Shown piece by piece: positions 1 through 9,417 of a stretch of DNA of 64,000 nt. Origin of the DNA: Cladocopium goreaui (taxonomy: Eukaryota > Sar > Dinophyceae > Suessiales > Symbiodiniaceae); assembly GCA_947184155.2 (NCBI GenBank), contig CAMXCT020000469.1, positions 541,001 to 605,000 of the forward strand, given 5' to 3'. The position numbers were made by a program, and so were the translations under genes. The notes beneath the pieces are model-generated. The model was given only the letters and a program-made list of their open reading frames with translations, had not been told where the DNA came from and did no database searches. Numbering within the stretch: position 1 is the stretch's first letter; each line of letters starts with the position of its first letter.

Positions 1-1
1 A

Positions 2-3000
2 AACTGTTCCATCCTCCAATTGCTTCTCAAATCTTCCACAAAACTTCGTCCAGTCTGTAGGTCTGTTCCAATCTCCAAAAGTGAAGAGCGAGTTCAGCCG
101 CTCAGTGACCTCTTTCTCCATCTCTGGGTCGGCAATGAGGCGTACATCATCCACATGCACTGCCAGGAGGGCAATCAACCTGCCCCCTTGGAAAAAGGAA
201 AAGACTCCTGGGCAAAGTTGCATCTCTTTTCCTCCAATTGATTCGGTTCCACGCTTGAACTTCTTGTACCACAAGCGTGGTGACTCTGCCAATCCGAATC
301 CAGCCTTCTTCATCCTCATCAGATCTGTTCTGGCTCCTGGAGGTAGTTGTTGAGTAAGAGATTGTCTGACGAACATTGGATAGTTTGTGGGGCATCGGAC
401 AAAGACTCTGCGTTCAGATGGCAGATAATCTCCTTGCAAAAAGGCTGATGCAATGTCTGAAAACGACATCCTCCATCCCCACTGCGCTGCCAAAAAGCAA
501 AGGAGGTTGTGAGCCAGCAGGCTAGCCGTAGGTGACTCAGTCTCAAAATCTCCTGCTCGTTGATCTTTGTGTCCAGCAATCACCAGTCTGGCCTTCAACT
601 TGGCATCTGGTAGGTCCGCATCCCTTGGGTGATTGTTTCGCGGATCCGACTTGTTGACCAGGACAAAGCGACTGGGCAATATCTCTGAGTCATCTACAGT
701 TTCTCCCGGAAAGACCGGGGCGAGCGCATCATGCTTGAAGTAGATGTCCAGGGCGTCTTTGATCGGCTGCTCAAATGCCTTTTGCCAGACAGCGGACAAA
801 TCATTCCACTTCAACTCAAGTCTCACCTTGCCAGTTTCTGGTACTGTGGTGTCGATCTTGTCCTCTGGCAAGTGAGTCAGTTCGAGCTGTCCGCTGTAGG
901 GTGACCTCGGCTCTGGTCTTCTGATGTTGGTGGCCTCCATGTAGTTGAAGAAGGTCTCCAACATCTCGGTCTGAACGGTGAGCATTGAATCCTTGGCCAC
1001 CTTGAAGGATTCTATCGCCTCCTGTGTGTCTTGTTCTTGTAGAGGTCCGACACGAGTGGCCATCAATGTCTCATTGGGCCATCCCATCTCCTTCTGCATC
1101 CCTCGGTATTCCTCCATGAGATGTTGTCCGGACCTCCAAGCTTCCTCTGCAAAGTGCCTTGCTTCAAGCCAGTGCACCAGGTGTGACTCTGTCTCCTCTG
1201 GGTCTTGCAACTGGTATCTGGTGATCCCTTGCCAATAACCCAGCAAATGTTGCTGAGTATTCCATCCATGCCATTGCAAGCTGTCCACAATGAACTCCGA
1301 CATCCTCATCTGGCTCACTGTCGGATGCATAAACATGGCTGACTGGGGCAAGGGGCCTATCCCCAGATAATTCCTCGGCTCCAAGGGGTTGTTGACATAG
1401 TACACCTGAGTAGCTCTGGCGCCAGTGATCCAATCCCTGTTGACACCGTCTGGCATACGCAGCAAATAAGGTTGATGATCCGATTCCTCTTGATGGTAAG
1501 CCAGGCAGTCAAACAGATGAAATCTCGGAACCACATGCACCCGGTATAGCTCAGACTTATCTGGACTGAGCATCCAGTAGTCCTTCTGCGGTGCCGGGTC
1601 TTCTCTCTGTCTTGCCACTACCTCAAGTTGCTGTGTTGCCGTCAACGGTCTCCTCAATTGTTCTGGTATTTGGTGCATCACCTGTCCGAGTGGCGGGGGC
1701 AATCTTGTTCTGGTCAGTGGTGATGCCGGGTGGTACTCAATGCTGTATCTGTTGTAAGCTAGCCTTCTGTAAAGCACCGGTTCATTCTCGTTCTTCAGGA
1801 TTGACATTCCCAGTTGGCCATCCTCATCCATAACAGGGGAAACTGGTGGCCTCCGCATCTCCTGCAAGTTCTGCAATGGAAGATGTTTCAGCATCTCCTC
1901 ATTCAACGATCTCTCCAATGCCTCACAGAACTCAGCATCCGAGTCCGAATACTCGGTGTTCTTGAAACGCTCGAGGTTGATGTACGGCGGCTCATCGTTT
2001 CTGACCTGAATGCCAATCGTCTCCGGGTTGTCATCCTGAGTGGGAACCGCCACCTGCACCGTCTTGGGCTCCAGCTTCTGTCTCATCTCCTTAAAATGTT
2101 GCTCTGTTTTCTTCATGGCCTTGTCGAAATATCCGCGTCTCTCAACAAAAGGGCGCGTCGAAGGGTCAGCTCGTTCTCCCTCCTTGGTACGTGCCTTCTT
2201 GCTCGGCCTTGAAGAGGTTGCTGCTGCGGCTCTACGTGCAAAGATGGACATGGGTACATCGTCCAGGGCTGACGCCGATGACCGGATTCGATCGGCTGAA
2301 ACTGGCTCCTTACCCTCATCTTCCTCATCACTGAATTCCACCATGGGATAACGAGGATCCGGAGATTGAGCCTTTGGCTCCTGCTGTGGAGCGGCCCTGG
2401 CTGAAGATGCCTTCTTTTGCTTCACCTTCCTCTTCTCCGTCTCCGATGAACTCGAGGATGATGAAGACTCCTCCTCAGGCACCTCTGCATTCACCCTTCC
2501 TTGCTCCAGTTGTTTGGCAAGGTCCTCAAGTGCCTCCTTGGCTATGGCTGCTGCTTCATGCTCCTCTGCAACAGCCATCCTGACAAACTCCAATAGAAGG
2601 CCTTTGAGTTTGTTCTTGTACCTCACCCAAACTCTCTTGATGGCTCCATCCTTGCGCTCTATTGCGGCAACAACTGCCGGGCCAAACCATGAGACATCAT
2701 CCTGTAACCTCCTTGACATGCCACGTCTGTTTGCCGGCGGTTCCCAAAACATCACTTGAGAACCTTCCATCAACAATTCCAACTTCGGCAAGCGTGCCCT
2801 TGATCCTGCTGCCTTCTTAAGTGCCTCGCTTGCCTCCATCCACTGGAATGCTTCAGACGCGGCCTTCCGGATCTGGTTCGCTCGGAAGAATGACTCCTCT
2901 GGTGAAGTCGGTCTCGCCAATTGAAATTGAAAATGACCTGCCAGTGCTTCCATCATATTTGTCGGCAGAGTTGTGTCTCTGCCAAACACCAGCTGAGTCG

Positions 3001-6000
3001 GCGAGTATCCTGCAATCCTCGCTTGGCTGTTTCTGGCTGCAGTTGCCGCCACCACCGCCATTTGGAGCTGCTGTAGGCCAATGATAGATTGCTCCTTGAT
3101 GATCTTCATCAACAGCACCTTGAGGACGGCCCCATGTCTTTCTGCTAATGACATGCGCCAATGTGCGGTGGGTGGGACCATCTCATGAAACGTTCCAAAC
3201 GTTGTCAAGAGAGGTTCCAATTGGCCATGAAATTCTGAACCTTGGTCTGTCATCAGAACTGCCGGGGGCCCAAAAACGCCAATCCATCGATCTCTCAGTA
3301 GTGCTGTTGTCCCTTCGGATGACGGGTCTTGCGCTGCCACCGCAATCTGGTACAGAGAGAACGTGTCTAAGACATGCGTCACTGCATACTTGGTGTTCTC
3401 ACTGTCCCAAATGTAGAAGGAGTCGGCAACGATCCTCTCGTTGAACTGCATGGGTCTCTGAAATGCAGCCTTTGGGGTTGCCATGGGACTCTTCACCTGC
3501 TTGCAGATCTGGCACTCCAAGTGATCGATGATCGACGCTAACTCGGGTTTTGCTCCGTTGAGCAGCATCATCCTTTTCAGCTTGTCATTTGTGACATGTC
3601 CTAATGCCACGTGCAAATGCGCCAAGGTCGACCTCATTGTCTTGTTGACCATTGCAGCATCTCCTGAAAAGCTGATGTAGTCGTACCTTGTACCATGTTC
3701 TTGTTGTTGTAAATGCTGTCTCAACTGTCCTTCAGGAGTAGGTTCCAGTTCCACCGGAACTGCTTCCCAAACTTTCGTGAAAGGTACTTCTCGATGGAGC
3801 TCAAGGTGAAAGGTCTGAGCTGCTTCCTCCTGAATGGCTTCCAATCCGTCAAGAAGCCATCCACAGAAATCCGGTGTCCACTCAGCAGCCAACGTCGATC
3901 TCCTCACTTGCCTGTGACGACATTGCTGCTCATCCCATATCCTCACATGTCCTTCTATTGGTTGATGAGCTCCTGGTGGATGGTCGCATTTCCTGTCTGG
4001 AAAAACCTCCGTGAGAATGACTGGGTGATTCATCTGAATGGCTGTGGACTTCTTGTGCGGATCTCCTGAGACCCTGTCTACCAAGCCCATTTGACACATA
4101 TGCACTTCCTTCTCATAGACCTGCTTCCTCTGTGTCATCTTTGGCATCTTCAACGCATCACTCTGCTTTGGTTGTTCTAGAACTACCAAACCTCCATGTG
4201 CTGTCTGAAAGGCCCAAACCCAGCATACCAGATCCCAGAATGGTTGGTGCTCTCTCCGCAATGCCTCCAGCAAGTCTCTCCTTTTCCTCATCCTCTGCCA
4301 AGAGCTCCAAGGTCCGCAAGGTGGAGAGAGCGAAACCACGTCTGGCCTCTGTGTCTCAATGACATCTTTCAACCATTGTTGGTGTTGCTCATCCTTCAAA
4401 TCTAGCCCATACAGCACATCTTGAGGGGGCAACACCTCCCACTTCGTCGACTGGTTCGCCATGCTGGATAAAGTGGCCTTCCCAGCAAACAACTCCATCA
4501 GCACCCATGGCCTCTGCTTCATGTGTGCCGCCGCATATATCCTCTGTTGCACTTTCAAGGCCTTTTGCACGCCTTGTCTAATGCTCCTAGCCTGCCTTCG
4601 ATTGAGGGTGATCCGCCTGTTGTCCCTCCGGGACTGTGCCTCTCCATGAAGTACTCCCTTCTCCTGATGTGGCTCCTCCGGAAGGTCTCCACTTTGATGT
4701 GGCTCCTCAGAAAGGTCTCCACTTTGATGTAGCTCCTTCGGAAGGTCTCCACTTTGACGTAGCTCCTCAGGAAGGTCTCCACTTGGATGTAGCTCCTCAA
4801 TCCCTTCTCCAAAGAGCTGTTGTTGTTGTCCCGGGGGCATCATCAGTCCTTCTATCCTTTCCCTATCCTGAGGGGACAACACAATCTCGCACCTCTCGAT
4901 GGCTCTCCTTCTCTGCTCAACAGTTGTGGGGGCATTCGGGTCCGTCAATTGGATCCCTTCGATCCCTGTCTCTTCTGCACCTGCTGTTCCTCTTCGGGAT
5001 AGCCCAGGTGATACACCTTGGGGTTGAAGCATAGTTGACGTGCGCTCCCGATGTGTCCCCACAGACTGGCCAGGAAGCGCCCGTGCATGTGCAACACCCA
5101 TCGTGGGTTCTTCTTCCATTTCCTGCGAGCAGTCTTGTCTGCCTCTACAGCCTTCTTGACTCGCAGCTGCAGCAGCATCATCTTCCACTTGAAGGTCAGG
5201 GTCTGTTCCGTCAAGCTGCCGAGGATGTTGAAGGTGAGGTCGTAGCTGTACCTGTTGGACAGAGTGGGAAAATCCGCTTCTCTGCCTGTCAGCGCCGCCC
5301 TCTTGTTCTCCTTGGTCCGGGTGGTATTCTGCCCAGACTCCCCGGGCTTGCTCTTCGCTTTGGCTTTCGCCGTCGCTGCTGTCTCCTGAAGCTGCATCAT
5401 CATGGCTGCCATCTGGTTCATCTGCGCCTGTAGGTCCAGCATGTTCTGGTTGATCTCGGGCGGAGGGCTGCCTGATCTCCTCCTCGTCTCCGACAGCGCC
5501 CGTGATGCTCGGCGACGCACCGATCTGCCTGTTGGCGGCGGAGGTGCCAGCTCCTCCGACGATATGTCCTCTGCCGCGTCTGCTATGCCCACGTTTTCCC
5601 ATTGGTCGCCCATCCGACGTCGAATGCACGGTTCGAACTAGAGGGCGCGACCGTGGTGAACACTTCACCGTTGATCCACTGGAGTTCAACGGATACACTT
5701 CGCAATGAGGCGGAAATTGAAATTCAGAAGGAACTGCCTGCAACCTGTGGACCTCATCAATGGGAACGACATAATGACCACCCGCTGACTGTTGCAATCC
5801 ATATGTCTTGATTCCGAACTTGCTAGAACTCAATGTGTGAGATGATGTGTCCACGAGCAATCCAAGAGCTGTGCAAACTGGCTTTGAAAGAAGCGGTGGA
5901 CAATCTCCCGAAACAACCGAAATACGCAGCAAACATGAGATTCCAGCTATGTTGACATGCACGATGACTGCAAAACGGCTTTGATTGACATGACCATCAC

Positions 6001-8419
6001 CAAAACGAAAAGATTCCTTCTCTGGCACCACTTTGCAATACCATCCATTCTGTTTCCATTTGGTCACCATGGGGTTGATCCACGTCGTTCCTGCCACTGT
6101 TTTCATGCACCCTAGGTCCACTATCATCTTGTTTCCTAATTCCGCCATAGACCAGTAGACCTCATTACCTGTAATAGTTTCAGATGTAGATGTCGGGGAA
6201 GTGACGAAACAATGACGGAAATGACGTACCCCCACCCCCTGTGGTGCTCTCTTGTACTTCGCATCGGACTGCGCGCATTGTTGCAGCAAAGCCCAATTGG
6301 CTTCAGAGACGCCAGCACTGGGAAAAGTCACATTGGTGGCATGAATGGGTGCCTTGTTTCTGTACGGGCACTCCTGCGACCAGTGACCCAGCTGCCGGCA
6401 AATGAAACAGGGCTCCGTCTTCTGCTGCTCTCGAACCCACTGCTTGACCTGTTCACGGTCTCTTCCTCCCTGAGGTTGACCTCCAGCCTCTCTCTGGAAG
6501 TACTGCCTCATCTTCTTGATCTCTTTGACACGGTTTCGAGCCTTGTACTCCTGCGCATAGATCTCGGCCATGGAGAAGTCAGGCAGCGAGGAAGCTGAAG
6601 ACGATGTCGTGGATGTAGTTGTTGAAGCATTCGACGCCTCCAAAACCGGAGCCGTCGTTGATCCTCCAAACGACGTGATGTCGTCCTCGTCATCGTCCAT
6701 GGACTCTTCTCCCATGAACTCTGCCATGAAGTTGTCTTCGTCCATTGGTTCTTCCATCGCATCCTCATCTTCCAAAATGGCCATCAGGGCATCGCGAAAC
6801 CGTCTTCTCCCAAAGAATCGCCGTCGGTTTCCTCGTCGACCGCCAGGACCACCAGACGAAGACTGTGTAGCGCTCTGCAGGGGCGAAGACATAGAAGATG
6901 ATGTAGCTTTCTGCACCAAGTATTTGTCCTCCTGGTCCAAGGTGGGCTCCCCTTTTCCAATTGGACACCCTGCTTGTCCTTCAAGTTGTTCAGAGAGGTC
7001 CATCAGTGAAGTGGTCACTGCATCCTCCTCTTCCAAGGAGCCTCCACTGGCCGCCTTGATCAGCGCCAAGTCTCTCTTCGTGAGCTTGGCTGCGTCGAGC
7101 AGGTGTCCAATGTAGAACTTCGAACCCACCTGATAAGCCGGGGAAGTTTGGTTTTCCCGTCGGTAAATCTCCGCTCTGTTCAAGAAGCTCTCAATTGACT
7201 CACCACTCAGCCTTGCCAGCCTCATGAACTTCTGCCTCCTCTGGTCGATCTTCTTCTGATCCAACAGCTTGATGATGGGGCTTCGCTCCATCACCTCCTT
7301 AATCTTCTGAATCCCATCACTGCCAGAAACGTCCGACACCGTCAAGTGTTGGACTATCTTGGCTGCTCTCTCCCGCAGCTGTTGCATCAACCTCGGACCC
7401 TGCATTTCTGCAGGCAGCGACTTCCCTTCTGAAGCCACCCAAAAGGTCACGCTCCTCCAGTACTGCTCCCAGCTCTCGCCTGGACGAGCGTTGAAGATCG
7501 GCGGATAGGATGAGCTGATCTTGCCAGAAGCTCCTGGCGCCTGCTGTTGGCTATTGTTTCCAGCCACTGACGGAACCCCACTGGGAATCTCTCCCATGGG
7601 GCGATTGTCCTTGTCCTTCAATCTCTGTGCCTGTGGTGACGTAGGTGACAAGGGCGTGGCTCCTGTTCCTTCACCTCCTTGGGGTTGCTGATCGGATCGT
7701 TCACCTTCTCCCAAACGATGTTCTTGTCCATGGTCATCTCGAGATAGAGCCCGGCCATCAAGTAGTTCGCTCGCACTAGACCACTTCCTCCAAGGGTCAT
7801 CATAACCCGCTGAAGATCTCCGCGTCCAATTTGAATACTTGCCTTCTTCAGACTGATCATCGTAGTTCATTGATGACGAGCTATCCCAATTTTGCCATCG
7901 CTCCCATTCTCTTGCCGACCATCTGGACGACGACCAACTCCATGATGAGCCATGGTCGGAACCACTCGCTGAATGCCTATCGGAGGCCAGGTCTGACCAG
8001 TTCTCCGCTGCATTCACCTGCCAGTGTTGCTGCCTTCCAGACCATGGGTCATTGTCTTCCCAAGGATCCTGCATTGGGCTCATGTTTCCTTCTCCAGTGT
8101 CACGAAGAAGTCCTCCATCTAGACCTCCATGTTCTCCACGGAAGCCTCTTCGCACTGCTCCTTGTCCTCCAGGGGCGTCATAGGAACCACCGGAGCTAGA
8201 AGCACCCACATCTGAGGCTCCTCCCAATGACTCCTCTGAGTCCTGAAACCTCAGTCTTCTAGCTCTTCTCCTTGTCCCATCGCCAAAGGAAGGCATCGGG
8301 ATGTCTTCTTCTCTCACCAGGTCTTCACCCGTGACACTAGGTGGGGTGGTTGGGGCAAACGGCTCACTCCCATCCAGCGAGCCCATAGCCCCCATCGGCA
8401 CCGAAGTAGGGACCGCCAT
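2..8419 (-). CDS. copia-type retrotransposon polyprotein with methyltransferase-like domain (3' end beyond window)
   Basis: I translated this frame block by block and found no stop over 2806 codons; it starts at the ATG at 8417-8419 and runs off the window. Order of parts (residues from that ATG): acidic, Trp-rich gag region; CCHC zinc knuckle CFICRQLGHWSQEC at 671-684; protease-like IVDLGCMKTVAG with Asp768 (DLG instead of the usual DS/TG); linker; 10-residue repeats near 1208-1256; methyltransferase-like domain about 1305-1500; integrase with HLHVALGH (1601-1608), CQIC (1636-1639) and D1666, D1725, E1760 (DD35E spacing); acidic spacer; reverse transcriptase with KARLVIAGHKD, DIASAFLQG (Asp2655) and HVDD (2757-2758). 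The order PR-INT-RT is the Ty1/copia order. RNase H and the far LTR would lie outside. An intact frame this long suggests a recent insertion. Start choice: first in-frame ATG after the candidate primer-binding site. Confidence 0.93.
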   Translation of the reverse strand, partial: MAVPTSVPMGAMGSLDGSEPFAPTTPPSVTGEDLVREEDIPMPSFGDGTRRRARRLRFQDSEESLGGASDVGASSSGGSYDAPGGQGAVRRGFRGEHGGLDGGLLRDTGEGNMSPMQDPWEDNDPWSGRQQHWQVNAAENWSDLASDRHSASGSDHGSSWSWSSSRWSAREWERWQNWDSSSSMNYDDQSEEGKYSNWTRRSSAGYDDPWRKWSSASELLDGRALSRDDHGQEHRLGEGERSDQQPQGGEGTGATPLSPTSPQAQRLKDKDNRPMGEIPSGVPSVAGNNSQQQAPGASGKISSSYPPIFNARPGESWEQYWRSVTFWVASEGKSLPAEMQGPRLMQQLRERAAKIVQHLTVSDVSGSDGIQKIKEVMERSPIIKLLDQKKIDQRRQKFMRLARLSGESIESFLNRAEIYRRENQTSPAYQVGSKFYIGHLLDAAKLTKRDLALIKAASGGSLEEEDAVTTSLMDLSEQLEGQAGCPIGKGEPTLDQEDKYLVQKATSSSMSSPLQSATQSSSGGPGGRRGNRRRFFGRRRFRDALMAILEDEDAMEEPMDEDNFMAEFMGEESMDDDEDDITSFGGSTTAPVLEASNASTTTSTTSSSASSLPDFSMAEIYAQEYKARNRVKEIKKMRQYFQREAGGQPQGGRDREQVKQWVREQQKTEPCFICRQLGHWSQECPYRNKAPIHATNVTFPSAGVSEANWALLQQCAQSDAKYKRAPQGVGVRHFRHCFVTSPTSTSETITGNEVYWSMAELGNKMIVDLGCMKTVAGTTWINPMVTKWKQNGWYCKVVPEKESFRFGDGHVNQSRFAVIVHVNIAGISCLLRISVVSGDCPPLLSKPVCTALGLLVDTSSHTLSSSKFGIKTYGLQQSAGGHYVVPIDEVHRLQAVPSEFQFPPHCEVYPLNSSGSTVKCSPRSRPLVRTVHSTSDGRPMGKRGHSRRGRGHIVGGAGTSAANRQIGASPSITGAVGDEEEIRQPSARDQPEHAGPTGADEPDGSHDDAASGDSSDGESQSEEQARGVWAEYHPDQGEQEGGADRQRSGFSHSVQQVQLRPHLQHPRQLDGTDPDLQVEDDAAAAASQEGCRGRQDCSQEMEEEPTMGVAHARALPGQSVGTHRERTSTMLQPQGVSPGLSRRGTAGAEETGIEGIQLTDPNAPTTVEQRRRAIERCEIVLSPQDRERIEGLMMPPGQQQQLFGEGIEELHPSGDLPEELRQSGDLPKELHQSGDLSEEPHQSGDLPEEPHQEKGVLHGEAQSRRDNRRITLNRRQARSIRQGVQKALKVQQRIYAAAHMKQRPWVLMELFAGKATLSSMANQSTKWEVLPPQDVLYGLDLKDEQHQQWLKDVIETQRPDVVSLSPPCGPWSSWQRMRKRRDLLEALRREHQPFWDLVCWVWAFQTAHGGLVVLEQPKQSDALKMPKMTQRKQVYEKEVHMCQMGLVDRVSGDPHKKSTAIQMNHPVILTEVFPDRKCDHPPGAHQPIEGHVRIWDEQQCRHRQVRRSTLAAEWTPDFCGWLLDGLEAIQEEAAQTFHLELHREVPFTKVWEAVPVELEPTPEGQLRQHLQQQEHGTRYDYISFSGDAAMVNKTMRSTLAHLHVALGHVTNDKLKRMMLLNGAKPELASIIDHLECQICKQVKSPMATPKAAFQRPMQFNERIVADSFYIWDSENTKYAVTHVLDTFSLYQIAVAAQDPSSEGTTALLRDRWIGVFGPPAVLMTDQGSEFHGQLEPLLTTFGTFHEMVPPTAHWRMSLAERHGAVLKVLLMKIIKEQSIIGLQQLQMAVVAATAARNSQARIAGYSPTQLVFGRDTTLPTNMMEALAGHFQFQLARPTSPEESFFRANQIRKAASEAFQWMEASEALKKAAGSRARLPKLELLMEGSQVMFWEPPANRRGMSRRLQDDVSWFGPAVVAAIERKDGAIKRVWVRYKNKLKGLLLEFVRMAVAEEHEAAAIAKEALEDLAKQLEQGRVNAEVPEEESSSSSSSSETEKRKVKQKKASSARAAPQQEPKAQSPDPRYPMVEFSDEEDEGKEPVSADRIRSSASALDDVPMSIFARRAAAATSSRPSKKARTKEGERADPSTRPFVERRGYFDKAMKKTEQHFKEMRQKLEPKTVQVAVPTQDDNPETIGIQVRNDEPPYINLERFKNTEYSDSDAEFCEALERSLNEEMLKHLPLQNLQEMRRPPVSPVMDEDGQLGMSILKNENEPVLYRRLAYNRYSIEYHPASPLTRTRLPPPLGQVMHQIPEQLRRPLTATQQLEVVARQREDPAPQKDYWMLSPDKSELYRVHVVPRFHLFDCLAYHQEESDHQPYLLRMPDGVNRDWITGARATQVYYVNNPLEPRNYLGIGPLPQSAMFMHPTVSQMRMSEFIVDSLQWHGWNTQQHLLGYWQGITRYQLQDPEETESHLVHWLEARHFAEEAWRSGQHLMEEYRGMQKEMGWPNETLMATRVGPLQEQDTQEAIESFKVAKDSMLTVQTEMLETFFNYMEATNIRRPEPRSPYSGQLELTHLPEDKIDTTVPETGKVRLELKWNDLSAVWQKAFEQPIKDALDIYFKHDALAPVFPGETVDDSEILPSRFVLVNKSDPRNNHPRDADLPDAKLKARLVIAGHKDQRAGDFETESPTASLLAHNLLCFLAAQWGWRMSFSDIASAFLQGDYLPSERRVFVRCPTNYPMFVRQSLTQQLPPGARTDLMRMKKAGFGLAESPRLWYKKFKRGTESIGGKEMQLCPGVFSFFQGGRLIALLAVHVDDVRLIADPEMEKEVTERLNSLFTFGDWNRPTDWTKFCGRFEKQLEDGTV
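3880..4510 (-). other. C5-cytosine-methyltransferase-like domain of the polyprotein
   Basis: Inside the polyprotein, LMELFAGKATLSS (FAG at residues 1311-1313) resembles SAM-binding motif I of C5 methyltransferases, DVLYGLDLKD resembles the motif II/III region, SLSPPCGPWS carries the PPC catalytic-loop motif IV with Cys1368, and LVVLEQPKQS (Glu1415) takes the place of ENV motif VI. CRHRQVRRSTLAAEW follows near the end. Cytosine methyltransferases captured by dinoflagellate retrotransposons are reported in the literature (de Mendoza and colleagues, 2018, from memory). Whether this diverged version is active is unknown; motif VI reads LEQ rather than ENV. Confidence 0.75.
4651..4799 (-). repeat. 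30-bp coding minisatellite in the polyprotein
   Basis: About four and a half copies of a 30-bp unit read in the polyprotein frame as EELHPSGDLP, EELRQSGDLP, KELHQSGDLS and EEPHQSGDLP, then a broken EEPHQ. The unit is a multiple of three, so copy-number change keeps the frame. It sits just before the methyltransferase-like domain and may be a flexible acidic spacer. Confidence 0.9.
4945..5637 (-). CDS. second open frame inside the polyprotein (coiled-coil linker in alternative frame)
   Basis: Between a TAG at 5638-5640 and a TGA at 4945-4947 the neighbouring minus-strand frame is open for about 230 codons (ATG at 5613 gives 222 residues). It reads like folded protein: an acidic start, a Met/Gln-rich coiled coil (MLDLQAQMNQMAAMMMQLQE), a basic Ala/Lys hinge, then an amphipathic segment with TFNILGSLTEQTLTFKWK and RWVLHMHGRFLASLWG. 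The polyprotein frame over the same bases is also open but is composition-biased (Gln, Gly, Asp, Arg rich). Either two compensating indels put the true linker into this frame, or the element uses frameshifting, or it is an overprinted gene. I see no classic slippery heptamer at either border. This reading is an inference. Confidence 0.5.
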   Translation of the reverse strand, partial: FEPCIRRRMGDQWENVGIADAAEDISSEELAPPPPTGRSVRRRASRALSETRRRSGSPPPEINQNMLDLQAQMNQMAAMMMQLQETAATAKAKAKSKPGESGQNTTRTKENKRAALTGREADFPTLSNRYSYDLTFNILGSLTEQTLTFKWKMMLLQLRVKKAVEADKTARRKWKKNPRWVLHMHGRFLASLWGHIGSARQLCFNPKVYHLGYPEEEQQVQKRQGSKGSN

Positions 8420-8473
8420 GAATTTAGGCTCAAGCCAAGGTGTCTAACACCCACTACACCAGGCCAACGACGT

Positions 8474-8486
8474 GGCTCCGCTACCA
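8474..8486 (-). other. candidate primer-binding site and LTR edge
   Basis: On the minus strand TGGTAGCGGAGCC lies 55 nt upstream of the polyprotein ATG. It resembles primer-binding sites complementary to the 3' end of initiator-Met tRNA (TGGTA followed by a G-rich stretch). Directly before it the strand reads TTTCAG, so an LTR ending in CA could finish at about 8488. The other LTR copy is outside the window, so this cannot be confirmed here. Confidence 0.4.
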
Positions 8487-8886
8487 CTGAAAGAGCGTGA
8501 CAGCTCACAAAACTTTTCCCATACTTCGGGCCGAGACCGGCTGGTACCGGGCAGAATCCACAATAACTGGATTTGATGGATTCCTAAGTGATATTTTCTC
8601 ATCGAAATTTAAGCCATCTTTCCAGATTTAGCCATGGCTAAGCCATGATTTTTCTTACCTTTTTTGGTAGACTCTCTTGACTCTCTAAAAGGATGATACA
8701 TATGGAAATCCAAGGGCATTAAAATAGGATCTGAACATGCTCAGCATGCAGGTCGACTTTTTAGCCTGAATTGCCCAAATTGAAGTACAAAGAGGGGGCA
8801 CCATTTATGACCAGTGACTTTGATCACCAGAGCGCAATCCCCAATGAATTGGGCATTGCGGCAAATGCCACTGTCAGACAGGCAAA
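8487..8886 (-). other. probable LTR/leader of the copia element, no gene
   Basis: There is no reading frame of note. If the primer-binding site is right, this stretch upstream of it should be the 5' LTR in minus orientation, but its outer end cannot be set without the second copy. It contains a short CATGGCTAAGCCATG palindrome near 8630 and shows none of the short palindromic families seen further right. Confidence 0.35.
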
Positions 8887-8990
8887 TCACCACTAAACAT
8901 ACAAAAAGCTATTGAAAATTGTCATTTATAGTTGATTTACCCATTAAAAATGGTGATTTTCCATAGTTATGTTAGTTTACCACACGGTAG
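8887..8990. mobile_element. family A palindrome, degenerate ends
   Basis: The interior matches family A (two arms around TTTACCCATTAAAAATGG), but both ends have drifted: the left has lost CCCTCTGG and the right ends CCACACGGTA. It is the first family A copy after the copia element. Confidence 0.6.
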
Positions 8991-9130
8991 CTCAAATCCA
9001 AATTTGCTTGCCTCAATCCTTCTGTATCTTCGTGAATGAACCCACATGTCGTGAAAAAAATCAGCATGCCATATCCATAAACAATCATAATATTTATATC
9101 CAAAAAAACATAATCATGTTCTATCCATAC

Positions 9131-9240
9131 ACGATGGGGCCCCATAGTTATAACTATAACAACAAGTTGGTGCATGATACTTACACATATATTTAGATGG
9201 GTTTGTTTCAACCAACAAACATAACTAGGGGGGCCCCATC
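9131..9240. mobile_element. family C palindrome
   Basis: The ends are GATGGGGCCCC and GGGGGGCCCCATC, with arms containing GTTATAACTATAAC and CATAACTA. The terminal TACAATG seen in other copies is changed to ACACGATG here. Confidence 0.6.
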
Positions 9241-9417
9241 CTGAAAAGAATGACAAAAAAACATAAAATCCATTAAATTTAGATAAATCATTATTTGGTT
9301 AATCTAATGTATAGAAAATGATCAATCTAATGATTAAACCACTATAAAAAATCATGGTTTTTACCCATGAATCATAAAACCACCCAGTGTTTTCCAGGTG
9401 TTTTCCAGGTGTTTTCC

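Noticed and set aside
1591..2583. Several plus-strand frames of 70-130 codons over the copia element
   Set aside because: Antisense shadows of the polyprotein frame.
7618..7860. 80-codon minus frame starting MISLKKASIQIGRGD
   Set aside because: It overlaps the gag part of the polyprotein in another phase. The main frame is consistent before and after it, so I treat it as a shadow, though it reads fairly well.
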